Below are positions 6,373 through 12,691 of a stretch of DNA of 21,898 bases, piece after piece. The position numbers and the translations under genes are program-made. This DNA comes from Candidatus Bipolaricaulota bacterium (GTDB taxonomy: Bacteria; Bipolaricaulota; Bipolaricaulia; RBG-16-55-9). The DNA lies in assembly GCA_015487455.1 (NCBI GenBank), contig WFPR01000099.1, positions 1 through 21,898 of the forward strand. The letters are read 5' to 3'. The notes below the pieces were generated by a model. That model worked only from the letters and a program-made list of their open reading frames with translations. It was not told the origin of the DNA and searched no databases. Numbering within the stretch: the first letter of the stretch is position 1; every line of letters begins with the position of its first letter.

Positions 6373-7011
6373 TCAGTCGTCCTCGTCGTCATCCCCTTGA
6401 TCGTCCTCCTCATCGTCATCGTGACCGGAGCCCGCTCTCCCCCCGTGATCGCCGTCCTCGTCGTCATCGTCGTTGTCGTGTCCAGCCCCTGACCCTGACC
6501 CCGATCCCGGCCCCGAGGCCCCAGGGGTATCGTCATCGTCGTGGTCGCGATCGGACTCATCGGGCTCGTGATCGCCCTCGTCGCTGTCGTCCTCCTCGTC
6601 GTCGTGATCCGGCGGCCCGGTGGTGCCGAAGGCGGTCCGCATCGCCTCCTCCAGGGGCACCCCGTGCTCCATGAGGTCCAGGGCCACGTCCACCATCTCG
6701 GACGCCTTCTCCGGCGGGATCAGGCCCTGGGCCAGCGCCGCGCCCAGGGCCTGCACCAAGGCCAGCGCCTGCTCCGGGGTCAGCCGCCCCTCGGCCATCG
6801 CCTCCGCCAGCTCCTCGTAGACGTCCTGCCGCTCGTCCTCGGGGAGCGGCAGGGCCTGGACGGCCGCCTCCACGTCCTCGATCGTGGCCGAGCCCGTCTG
6901 GACCGCGGCCGTCCCGGAGGCCTGCGCCCAGCCGGGGACGGGGGCGACGAGCCACCCCAAAGCCGCGATCACCAGCGCGCCCGCGAGCACTCCAACGAGT
7001 TTCCCCTTCAT
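6373..7011 (-). CDS. Exported helical protein with Asp/Glu/His-rich tail, unknown function
   Basis: A 212-residue protein. Residues 1-30 form a signal peptide (LVGVLAGALVIAALGWLVAP, cleavage likely after GWAQA). Residues 42-128 are predicted helical, a chain of short amphipathic helices such as DVYEELAEAMAEGRLTPEQALALVQALG. Residues 131-212 are a low-complexity tail containing 31 Asp, 9 Glu and 6 His in 82 residues, broken by a GSGSGSG linker. Such tails can bind divalent cations or mineral surfaces. I recognise no family. The ATG at 7011 begins the signal peptide directly; AAAGGGG lies about 15 nt upstream, a poor ribosome site. It has its own promoter with a consensus -10. Cation binding outside the membrane is an inference from composition only. 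Confidence 0.8.
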   Translation of the reverse strand: MKGKLVGVLAGALVIAALGWLVAPVPGWAQASGTAAVQTGSATIEDVEAAVQALPLPEDERQDVYEELAEAMAEGRLTPEQALALVQALGAALAQGLIPPEKASEMVDVALDLMEHGVPLEEAMRTAFGTTGPPDHDDEEDDSDEGDHEPDESDRDHDDDDTPGASGPGSGSGSGAGHDNDDDDEDGDHGGRAGSGHDDDEEDDQGDDDEDD

Positions 7012-7042
7012 TGTGCAAGGTCACACCCCTTTCTCGGGTTCT

Positions 7043-7058
7043 CCCGTTGACCCGTTGA
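7043..7058. repeat. Perfect tandem 8-bp repeat at a promoter
   Basis: CCCGTTGA occurs twice head to tail (7043-7050 and 7051-7058), immediately downstream of the predicted -10 and over the predicted transcription start of the acidic-tail gene. Its position matches that of the tandem 10-bp repeat at 4994-5013. Confidence 0.75.
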
Positions 7059-7064
7059 GAGGGC

Positions 7065-7093
7065 ATTATAAGGCCCCGCGGGTGACGGGTCCA
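7065..7093 (-). promoter_or_regulatory. Promoter of the acidic-tail gene
   Basis: Minus-strand -35 TGGACC (7093-7088), a 17-bp spacer and a consensus -10 TATAAT (7070-7065). The predicted start is near 7058, leaving a leader of about 47 nt. Confidence 0.65.
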
Positions 7094-7125
7094 TGCCCTC
7101 CGGGTGAAAATCCCGTGAAAGCGGG

Positions 7126-9096
7126 CTACCGCCCCTTGAACTCGGGCTTGCGCTTCATCAGGAAGGCCGTGACGCCCTCGGCCATGTCCTCCGTCGAGAA
7201 GAGCAGCCCGAAGGCCTGGCGCTCCAGCAGCAGGCCCGCCTCGAGGGGCGCCTCCGCGCCCAGGTCGATCACGCGCTTGGCCAGCTTGAGCGCGATCGGC
7301 GGCCCCGCGGCCAGCTTCTCCGCGAACGCCCGCACCTCCTCTTCAAACTTCTCGTCGTCGACGACCTTGTTGACGAGGCCCCACTCGTGGGCCGTCTCGG
7401 CGGGGATCCGCTCGCCGAGCATCACCAGCTCCTTGGCGCGCGCGGGGCCGATCAGCCGGACCAGGCGCTGCGTCCCCCCGCCCCCGGGGATCAAGCCCAG
7501 ATGAATTTCGGGCTGGCCCAGCTCCGAGCGCCTCGACGCAATTCTAAAATCGCAGGCCAGCGCCAGCTCGAGCCCGCCGCCCAGCGCGTAGCCGTCGATC
7601 GCCGCGATCACGGGCTTGGGGCACCTCGCGGGCGCGTCGAAGACCTCCCCCAGCTCGACGAGCTGATGGGGCTTGCCGCCCGAGAACTCCGTGACGTCGG
7701 CCCCCGCGCTGAACGCCCGCCCGCCCGCGCCTTTTAGCACCACCACGCGCACGTCGTCGTTGCGCGCCAGCTCGTCGAAGGCCGCCAGCAGCTCCTCGCG
7801 CATCTCCGAGTTGATGGCGTTCAGGCGGTGTGGACGGTTGAGCGTGATCCAGCCGATCTTTTTGTCCTTCTCGACCTCGACGACCAGCGTCTTGTAGTCG
7901 CGCTCCCCCGCGGCCTTTTCATAGCTGTAGAAGCCGCGCCCGGCCCGCTCGCCCGTCCGCCCCTCCCGCACCATTCGCTTTAAGAGCTCCGCGGGCTTGT
8001 AGCGCTCGTCCTTGTGCTTCTCGTGGAGCGCCTCCAGCGCCTGGAGCAGCGTGTCGAGCCCCAGGCGGTCCGCCCTGCGCAGCAGCCCTTCAGGGAAGCC
8101 CGCGCCGAGCTGCACGGCCAGATCCAGATCCTCGGGCGTCGTCACCCCCTGCTCCAGGAGGTGGCACGCCTCGTTGACCATCAGCGCGTAGATGGGCGTC
8201 GGGTCGAAGCTTTTTCCGGCCTCGCGCGGGATCTCGGGGGCCTTCCCTTCGGAGTAGTCGTAGAAGCCCTTGCCCGTCTTGCGCCCCAGCTCGTTCTTCT
8301 TGACTTTCTCCTCGACGATCGGCGGGATCGGGAGCCCGGCCTCCTTCATCAGGAAGTACCCGACGTCGAGGCCGACGAGATCCTGCAGCTCGAACGGCCC
8401 CATCGGGAAGCCCTCGTAGTACTTCATCCGGCTGTCGACCTGCTCGATCGTCGCCTCGCCCCGCGAGACGATCCAGGCCGCTTCGAACATAAAGGGCCCC
8501 ACCAGCACGCGGTTGACGATGAACCCGAAGACGTCCTTCTCGACGCGGATGGGCGTCTTGCCGAGCTTTTTAGCCAGCTCGACGGTCGTCCGCATCGTCT
8601 CCTCCGATGTCTTTTCGCCCTTGACGACCTCGACCAGGGCCATCTTCACGGGCGGGTTGAAGAAGTGCATCCCGACGACCTTGTCGGGGCGCTTCGTCGC
8701 CTCGGCGATCTTCGTGATGCTGAGCGAGCTGGTGTTCGTGGCCAGGATCGCGTGCGGCGGGGCGTGCGCGTCGAGCTTCTCAAAGATTTCTCGCTTGAGC
8801 TGGAGCTTCTCCGGGACGGCCTCGATCACGAAGTCCGCGTCCTTGACGGCCTCCTCGAGCGAGACGAACGTCCGGACGCGCCCGAGCGCCTCCTTGGCCT
8901 TCTCGGGCGAGATGGCGCCCTTCTCGGCCAGCTTGTTCAGGCTCCACTCGATCCGCTCGAGGCCCTTCCGCACCAGCTCCTCGCTGATGTCCTGCAGGTG
9001 GACGGTGTAGCCCGCCAGGGCCGCCAGCTCGGCGATCCCATGGCCCATCGTCCCCGCGCCGATGACGGCGATCGTCTTGATGTCCTCGATGCCCAT
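7126..9096 (-). CDS. Bifunctional 3-hydroxyacyl-CoA dehydrogenase / enoyl-CoA hydratase
   Basis: A 656-residue cytoplasmic fusion. Residues 1-185 form the NAD-binding HADH domain, with GAGTMGHGIAE (13-23), catalytic H144 in GMHFFNPP and E156. Residues 186-395 are two HADH C-terminal helical repeats, each ending in GRKTGKGFYDY or GERAGRGFYSY. Residues 403-656 form a crotonase domain with oxyanion-hole segments AFSAGADVTEF and GYALGGGLELALACDF. Both catalytic Glu of hydratases are present (E510, and E530 in GQPEIHLGLIPGGGGTQRL). It should hydrate enoyl-CoA and oxidise the 3-hydroxyacyl-CoA. The order HADH then hydratase is opposite to FadB and is that of archaeal enzymes such as the crotonyl-CoA hydratase/3-hydroxybutyryl-CoA dehydrogenase of Sulfolobales. 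GAGGTGA 5 nt before the ATG at 9096 sets the start; upstream in-frame codons are rejected. Divergent from the thiolase operon. Confidence 0.95.
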   Translation of the reverse strand: MGIEDIKTIAVIGAGTMGHGIAELAALAGYTVHLQDISEELVRKGLERIEWSLNKLAEKGAISPEKAKEALGRVRTFVSLEEAVKDADFVIEAVPEKLQLKREIFEKLDAHAPPHAILATNTSSLSITKIAEATKRPDKVVGMHFFNPPVKMALVEVVKGEKTSEETMRTTVELAKKLGKTPIRVEKDVFGFIVNRVLVGPFMFEAAWIVSRGEATIEQVDSRMKYYEGFPMGPFELQDLVGLDVGYFLMKEAGLPIPPIVEEKVKKNELGRKTGKGFYDYSEGKAPEIPREAGKSFDPTPIYALMVNEACHLLEQGVTTPEDLDLAVQLGAGFPEGLLRRADRLGLDTLLQALEALHEKHKDERYKPAELLKRMVREGRTGERAGRGFYSYEKAAGERDYKTLVVEVEKDKKIGWITLNRPHRLNAINSEMREELLAAFDELARNDDVRVVVLKGAGGRAFSAGADVTEFSGGKPHQLVELGEVFDAPARCPKPVIAAIDGYALGGGLELALACDFRIASRRSELGQPEIHLGLIPGGGGTQRLVRLIGPARAKELVMLGERIPAETAHEWGLVNKVVDDEKFEEEVRAFAEKLAAGPPIALKLAKRVIDLGAEAPLEAGLLLERQAFGLLFSTEDMAEGVTAFLMKRKPEFKGR

Positions 9097-9141
9097 CGCG
9101 CTCACCTCGGGTTTCAAATGTTGAACGGGGATGGACGGCCC

Positions 9142-9171
9142 ATGGTAGCACGGCTCGCGAGAAGAACTCAA
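9142..9171 (-). promoter_or_regulatory. Predicted promoter of the HADH-hydratase gene
   Basis: Minus-strand TTGAGT (9171-9166), an 18-bp spacer and TACCAT (9147-9142). The predicted start is near 9135, with a leader of about 39 nt. The elements are moderate, each matching 4 of 6 consensus bases. Confidence 0.5.
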
Positions 9172-9209
9172 CCGCCCCGCCCTGACCCCCTCGATCGCCC
9201 GCGCTGCGT

Positions 9210-9279
9210 TTAGCCAGCCAGTCAACCAGTTAGCCAGCTAGATTGATAACAAGCTAGCTAATCGACTCGACTAATCGAC
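9210..9279. repeat. Repeat-rich candidate operator region between divergent acyl-CoA genes
   Basis: TTAGCCAGC is repeated at 9210-9218 and 9230-9238, exactly 20 bp apart. CTAATCGAC is repeated at 9258-9266 and 9271-9279, 13 bp apart. AGCTAG (9236-9241) and CTAGCT (9254-9259) form an inverted pair. The block is clearly AT-richer than its surroundings and lies between the two divergent promoters. This is the layout of a regulator binding region controlling both sides. Confidence 0.6.
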
Positions 9280-9303
9280 AGCGACCGCGACAAGGCGGCC
9301 CGA

Positions 9304-9333
9304 TTGACACGGCAAGGCGTCCTGAGCTACACT
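9304..9333 (+). promoter_or_regulatory. Predicted promoter of the MTH865-thiolase operon
   Basis: Consensus -35 TTGACA (9304-9309), an 18-bp spacer and -10 TACACT (9328-9333). The predicted start is near 9340, followed by a leader of about 32 nt with GGAGG. Confidence 0.65.
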
Positions 9334-9371
9334 CGGCCACGACACACGAGAAGCGAACGGAGGTGCTGCCC

Positions 9372-9626
9372 ATGAGCGCGCGCGAGGAGCTGGAGAAGCA
9401 GCTGCGGGAGATCTTCGGGAAGGCGACCTTCCCGATCAACAGCGTGATGGACCTCCTGCCCGTCCTGCCGCAGGGCCCCGCGACCCAGTTCAAGGCCGGG
9501 GACAAGACCTGGACGGCGATGGAGCTGTCGCAGAAGCTCGCCCCCCGGGCCAAGTTCCCCTACAACGACCTCGACTCGTTCGTGAAGGACATCCTGGACG
9601 GCCTGCAAGAGGCCGGGGAGCTCTGA
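9372..9626 (+). CDS. MTH865-family small protein
   Basis: An 84-residue soluble protein. The segments FGKATFPINS (residues 15-24), DLLPVLPQGPATQFKAGD (27-44) and the C-terminal FPYNDLDSFVKDILDGL match, from memory, the MTH865 family, whose Methanothermobacter member was solved as a small helical EF-hand-like fold of unknown function. The family is best known from archaea. The ATG at 9372 has GGAGG (9359-9363) 8 nt upstream; an in-frame GTG at 9363 overlaps that site and is rejected. It is the first gene of a two-gene unit, 6 nt before the thiolase start, so co-translation with thiolase is likely. A role as an accessory or regulatory partner of thiolase is my inference from this coupling only. 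Confidence 0.82.
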   Translation: MSAREELEKQLREIFGKATFPINSVMDLLPVLPQGPATQFKAGDKTWTAMELSQKLAPRAKFPYNDLDSFVKDILDGLQEAGEL

Positions 9627-9632
9627 TCGAGC

Positions 9633-10805
9633 ATGGCCCTCAACCCTAGGGAGCCCGTGATCGTGGAGGCGGTGCGCACCCCGATCGGGAAGCGCGACGG
9701 GGTCTTCAAGGACGTGCGGCCCGACGACCTGGGCGTCGTCGTGGTGCGGGAGCTGCTCAGGCGGACGGGCCTCGAGCCCCAGCTCGTCGAGGACGTCGTG
9801 ATGGGCTGCGTCACCCAGCGGGGCGAGCAGGGCGGGAACATCGCCCGGCTGATCGCCCTCACGGCGGGTCTCCCCATCACGGCCGGGGGGACCACGGTCA
9901 ACCGCCTGTGCGGGTCGGGCCAGCAGGCGGTCGTCTTCGGGGCCTACGAGATCGCGATGGGCACCTGCGACGTCGTGATCGCGGGCGGCGTCGAGAGCAT
10001 GACCCGCGAGCCGATCGGCTCCGACCTCGACAAGCCGATGAACCCCAAGCTCCTCAAGATGTACGAGATCGTGCACCAGGGGGAGGCCGCCGAGCGCATC
10101 GCCGAGAGGTGGAACCTCAGCCGCCGCGAGCTCGACGAGTACTCGCTGGAGAGCCACAAGAAGTGCATCCGCGCCCAGGACGAGGGGCGCTTTGACGCCC
10201 AGATCGTCCCCGTGGAGGTCGAGCTGGAGCTCGACGACGGGCAGAGGCGGCGGGTCACGGTCACCCAGGACGAGGGCGTGCGCCGCGACACCTCGCTGGA
10301 GAAGATGGCCCAGCTCAAGCCGGTCTTCCGCCCCGACGGCAAGATCACCGCCGGGAACTCCAGCCAGATCAGCGACGGGGCGGCCGCGCTGCTGCTCATG
10401 ACCCGCCAGAAGGCCAAGGAGCTGGGGCTCACCCCCCGGGCCCGGCTGCTGGGGACGGCCGTCGTGGGCGTCGACCCCACGATCATGCTGACGGGGCCGA
10501 TCCCCGCCACCCAGAAGGTGCTGGAGAAGACGGGGCTCTCGCTCAGCGACATCGACCTGTTCGAGGTGAACGAGGCGTTCGCCCCGGTGCCGATCGCCTG
10601 GGGGCGGGAGCTGGACGTCGACTGGGAGAAGGTCAACGTCAACGGCGGGGCCATCGCCCACGGCCACCCGCTGGGCGCGACGGGAGCGATTCTATTCACG
10701 AAGATCCTCCACGAGCTAGAGCGGCAGGACAAGCAACTCGGCCTGGTGACCATGTGCATCGGCTTCGGCCAAGGGATCGCCACCGTCGTCGAGCGCTTGG
10801 GCTAA
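9633..10805 (+). CDS. Acetyl-CoA C-acyltransferase (thiolase)
   Basis: A 390-residue class II thiolase, normal length. It catalyses reversible thiolytic cleavage of 3-ketoacyl-CoA, or condensation of two acetyl-CoA. Catalytic residues are visible: nucleophile C93 in NRLCGSGQQAV, H345 in GGAIAHGHPLGATGA and C375 in MCIGFGQG, plus the NEAFA motif (313-317). The sequence cannot separate the biosynthetic (AtoB/PhaA-like) from the degradative (FadA-like) type. Together with the divergent HADH-hydratase fusion it supplies three consecutive steps of beta-oxidation or its reverse. The ATG at 9633 follows GGGGAG and lies 6 nt after the MTH865-family stop. Confidence 0.95.
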   Translation: MALNPREPVIVEAVRTPIGKRDGVFKDVRPDDLGVVVVRELLRRTGLEPQLVEDVVMGCVTQRGEQGGNIARLIALTAGLPITAGGTTVNRLCGSGQQAVVFGAYEIAMGTCDVVIAGGVESMTREPIGSDLDKPMNPKLLKMYEIVHQGEAAERIAERWNLSRRELDEYSLESHKKCIRAQDEGRFDAQIVPVEVELELDDGQRRRVTVTQDEGVRRDTSLEKMAQLKPVFRPDGKITAGNSSQISDGAAALLLMTRQKAKELGLTPRARLLGTAVVGVDPTIMLTGPIPATQKVLEKTGLSLSDIDLFEVNEAFAPVPIAWGRELDVDWEKVNVNGGAIAHGHPLGATGAILFTKILHELERQDKQLGLVTMCIGFGQGIATVVERLG

Positions 10806-10841
10806 CGGGAAAGCAAGGAGGAGGAGAAGAAGGAAGGGAGA

Positions 10842-11123
10842 ATGGCGATCTCATTCGTGCGAAAGGCCAAGAGCGTCCAACAAACGGTCATCGAAGCCCT
10901 TCAAGCCAAGGATCTGCCGAAAGCTTGCCCGGTGTGCGGTCAACGGAGCTGGGTAGTGGCTCAGGGCGTTACCTATCTCGAGCTTGGGGTCCCCGGGACC
11001 CGCTACACGACGGGATATCGCGAGGAAGCGATCCCCTGTGTCCCCGTGGTCTGCAACCACTGCGGCAACACCTTACTTTTCAACCTCATCGTGTTGGGGA
11101 TTTGGGATCAGGTTCGCGGGTGA
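10842..11123 (+). CDS. Small zinc-ribbon protein, unknown function
   Basis: A 93-residue soluble protein with two CxxC knuckles, CPVCG (C29, C32) and CNHCG (C71, C74). Together they should bind one zinc in a ribbon fold, with a 38-residue insert that carries an extra C66. I do not recognise a specific family; similar short ribbons are usually annotated as hypothetical. The ATG at 10842 is preceded by GAAGGAAGGGAG. It follows the thiolase by 36 nt on the same strand and could be its third cistron. However, its base usage is lower in G+C, with codons such as CAA, GAA, CTT and ATC, which suggests a different origin. A hairpin follows shortly after its stop. Confidence 0.72.
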   Translation: MAISFVRKAKSVQQTVIEALQAKDLPKACPVCGQRSWVVAQGVTYLELGVPGTRYTTGYREEAIPCVPVVCNHCGNTLLFNLIVLGIWDQVRG

Positions 11124-11144
11124 CTTTTTGAAATCGGGATCAGG

Positions 11145-11567
11145 ATGTCTCCCCGGCCTCCAACGAACGGGGAAAGGGGGTCTAAGCCCCCTTCCCCGTT
11201 CGTCCACCGGCAAATTACCGTGCGCGTCCGCCGAATTACGCACCTGGACGTCATTGAGGTGCTCGAGCACGAACTCGACGACTTGGCCGCCGCCTACAGC
11301 CAAACCCATCAGGACCTGACGGTGGCCATTGGATTGTTCGGGATCGCGCTAGCCTGTGGCCTCTCCCTGCTCACGAGCTGGACCGTGCTGCCCCCTCCTT
11401 GGATCGCCGTCCTGACCGCTTTGCTGTTCACCAGCAGCCTTTGGGGCCTATGGTTCCTCGGGCGTTGGGCTCGAGCCCGCAAGCGCGGCCCGGAGCTCCT
11501 CGCGCGCATCAAGGCTCGACGCCCTGAGATCCTACTCACAGAAGAGTCCGAAGCATCCGAACCGTAA
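11145..11567 (+). CDS. Small two-helix membrane protein, unknown function (start uncertain)
   Basis: The reading frame from ATG 11145 gives 140 residues. Two hydrophobic helices are clear, DLTVAIGLFGIALACGLSLL (about 58-78) and WIAVLTALLFTSSLWGLWFL (about 85-105). They are flanked by an acidic N-side helix (EVLEHELDDLAAAY) and the basic WARARKRGPELLARIKARRPE after the second helix. The first 20 codons overlap a long hairpin (11163-11203) and read as an unstructured, Pro-rich stretch, so a later start such as GTG 11220 (115 residues) is plausible; neither start has a good ribosome site. It follows the zinc-ribbon gene by 21 nt and shares its lower G+C. The stop is 12 bp from the convergent OsmC gene. 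No family recognised. Confidence 0.6.
   Translation: MSPRPPTNGERGSKPPSPFVHRQITVRVRRITHLDVIEVLEHELDDLAAAYSQTHQDLTVAIGLFGIALACGLSLLTSWTVLPPPWIAVLTALLFTSSLWGLWFLGRWARARKRGPELLARIKARRPEILLTEESEASEP
11163..11203. repeat. Long GC-rich hairpin at a gene junction
   Basis: The left arm ACGAACGGGGAAAGGGGG (11163-11180) pairs with the right arm CCCCCTTCCCCGTTCGT (11187-11203), with one bulged A and a 6-nt loop TCTAAG. No U-tract follows on either strand. It lies 40 nt after the zinc-ribbon stop and inside the annotated start of the membrane-protein gene. It could be a terminator, an attenuator or a translation-blocking structure. Confidence 0.75.
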
Positions 11568-11579
11568 ACGCTCGTCGAA

Positions 11580-12047
11580 TCATCGAACCTCGCTACCCAC
11601 GGTGTGCACGACCTCGTAGTGCACGGAGCCGCGGACGGCGCGGGAGATGATGCAGCGCTGCTCGGCCAGCGCGACGGCCCGCGCGATCGTCTCGGCGTAC
11701 TGGGCCTCGTTGCCCTCCAGCTCGAAGTGCGGCCGCAGGGTGATCTCGCGGAAGTGGTAGCCGTCCCGCTCGTCGGCCACCACGACGCCCTCGGCGGTGC
11801 AGCGCAGCTCCCTGATGGGCAGCCGCATCTTCTCCGCGATCAGGGCCAAGGTCACGAGATAGCACGCGCAGGCGGACGCCAAGAAGATCTCCTCGGGGTT
11901 GGCCGCCCCGCCGGGCCCGCCGAAGCTCTGGGGGACCGTGAACTCGGTGCGAAACGTGCCGCGCTCGGTCGCGATCTCCCCCCGCCCCGAGTGGAAGTCC
12001 CCCGTCCAGCTCCCGCGGACCCGGTAGGTTCGCTCCTTGGCCTCCAT
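11580..12047 (-). CDS. OsmC/Ohr-family peroxiredoxin-like protein
   Basis: A 155-residue cytoplasmic protein of the OsmC superfamily, thiol-dependent reductases of organic hydroperoxides. The first redox Cys is in the NPEEIFLASACACYLVTLAL region (C60 and C62; C62 in C-Y aligns best with the usual C-F position). The second is C132 in EQRCIISRAV. Length and domain order (an N-terminal strand region, a central helix with Cys, and a C-terminal beta-alpha module) fit the family. The extra C60 and the general sequence do not clearly separate OsmC from Ohr or the YhfA type. The ATG at 12047 has GGGAGG about 9 nt upstream. It is divergent from a helical unknown, with its own promoter, and would protect against peroxide stress. 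Confidence 0.9.
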   Translation of the reverse strand: MEAKERTYRVRGSWTGDFHSGRGEIATERGTFRTEFTVPQSFGGPGGAANPEEIFLASACACYLVTLALIAEKMRLPIRELRCTAEGVVVADERDGYHFREITLRPHFELEGNEAQYAETIARAVALAEQRCIISRAVRGSVHYEVVHTVGSEVR

Positions 12048-12100
12048 CGGTCTCGCCTCCCTTCGCGGGGTTCAGGGTTCCGTCGAAGCGCCAAGGGGGC

Positions 12101-12130
12101 AGTCTAGCCTATGGCCGGAGGGGCGGTCAA
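12101..12130 (-). promoter_or_regulatory. Predicted promoter of the OsmC gene
   Basis: Minus-strand TTGACC (12130-12125), an 18-bp spacer and TAGACT (12106-12101). The predicted start is near 12094, with a leader of about 47 nt. Confidence 0.6.
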
Positions 12131-12137
12131 GCGGGGC

Positions 12138-12166
12138 TTGGCGCGGCGATCCCGCCCGATTATACT
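12138..12166 (+). promoter_or_regulatory. Strong promoter of the helical unknown gene, nearly leaderless
   Basis: TTGGCG (12138-12143), a 17-bp spacer and TATACT (12161-12166). The predicted start at about 12173 is only some 9 nt before the ATG at 12182, and no Shine-Dalgarno sequence is present. The -35 elements of this promoter and of the divergent OsmC promoter are 7 bp apart. Confidence 0.72.
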
Positions 12167-12181
12167 GAGCTGGCCCCGGCC

Positions 12182-12613
12182 ATGAGCGCCAAGTGCCCGA
12201 AGATGGACTTCGAGAGGACGAAGCAGGTGTTCCGCTTCGAGGTGTCGCGCTTCCCCTTCGCGTCGGAGGAGCGGCGGGCCCGCCTGCGCCGGGCGTACCG
12301 CGAGCTGGAGGCCGCCTTTCGGAGCGCGATCCGCGAGCTGGAGTTCGACTGGGGCGACCCGCGGCGGATGCCGCCCCGCGTGCTGAGCGCCCGCCTGGGC
12401 CACATCTATCGCGAGCTGAAGGCCGCCCGCGAGGCGCACGGCCACCTCCTCTCCCCCGAGATGCGCGACGAGCTGGAGGCCCTCTGCGAGCACCTGCTCA
12501 AGCTCAAGGAGTGCGTGAACGCCCTGAGCCCCGAGGCCGGCCCGCCCCTCAAGGACCTGGTCCGCGGCTTCGAGGAGCTCAAGCGCGTCTTAGGGACCGT
12601 CCATCGCTTGTGA
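12182..12613 (+). CDS. Helical protein of unknown function, 143 residues
   Basis: I do not recognise a family. The protein is soluble, highly charged and almost entirely helical by eye, with heptad-like runs such as RRARLRRAYRELEAAFRSAI and LGHIYRELKAAREAHGHLL, so a helical bundle is likely. Three Cys (C5 near the start, then C76 or so in EALCEHLL and one in LKECVN) are not in CxxC pairs. The ATG at 12182 is supported by a strong promoter whose predicted start lies about 9 nt upstream, implying a nearly leaderless message. MDFERTKQ, 7 codons in, is an alternative start. It is followed by pheS 78 nt downstream on the same strand and divergent from OsmC. Nothing ties it to either function. Confidence 0.7.
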   Translation: MSAKCPKMDFERTKQVFRFEVSRFPFASEERRARLRRAYRELEAAFRSAIRELEFDWGDPRRMPPRVLSARLGHIYRELKAAREAHGHLLSPEMRDELEALCEHLLKLKECVNALSPEAGPPLKDLVRGFEELKRVLGTVHRL

Positions 12614-12691
12614 GCGCGGCGAGCGCGCCCCGAGTACAATGGGGGCTCGAAGCTCAAAGACGGAACGGGTGAACGGGAGGCCAAGGACGAG

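Noticed and set aside
8014..9213. 399-codon open frame on the plus strand opposite the HADH-hydratase gene
   Set aside because: The minus-strand enzyme has every expected catalytic residue; the plus frame is compositionally a shadow.
9096..9225. N-terminal extension of the HADH-hydratase by 43 residues
   Set aside because: The extension overlaps the predicted promoter and lacks similarity to the family. The ATG at 9096 has a good ribosome site just before the NAD-binding domain.
9210..9279. Iterons of a replication origin
   Set aside because: The repeats are few and differ in sequence and spacing, and no replication gene is near. A promoter operator region between divergent metabolic operons explains them better.
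12635..12640. TACAAT as a promoter -10 for pheS
   Set aside because: The nearest TTG-type -35 (12608-12613) is 21 bp away, so it is mentioned only as a possibility.
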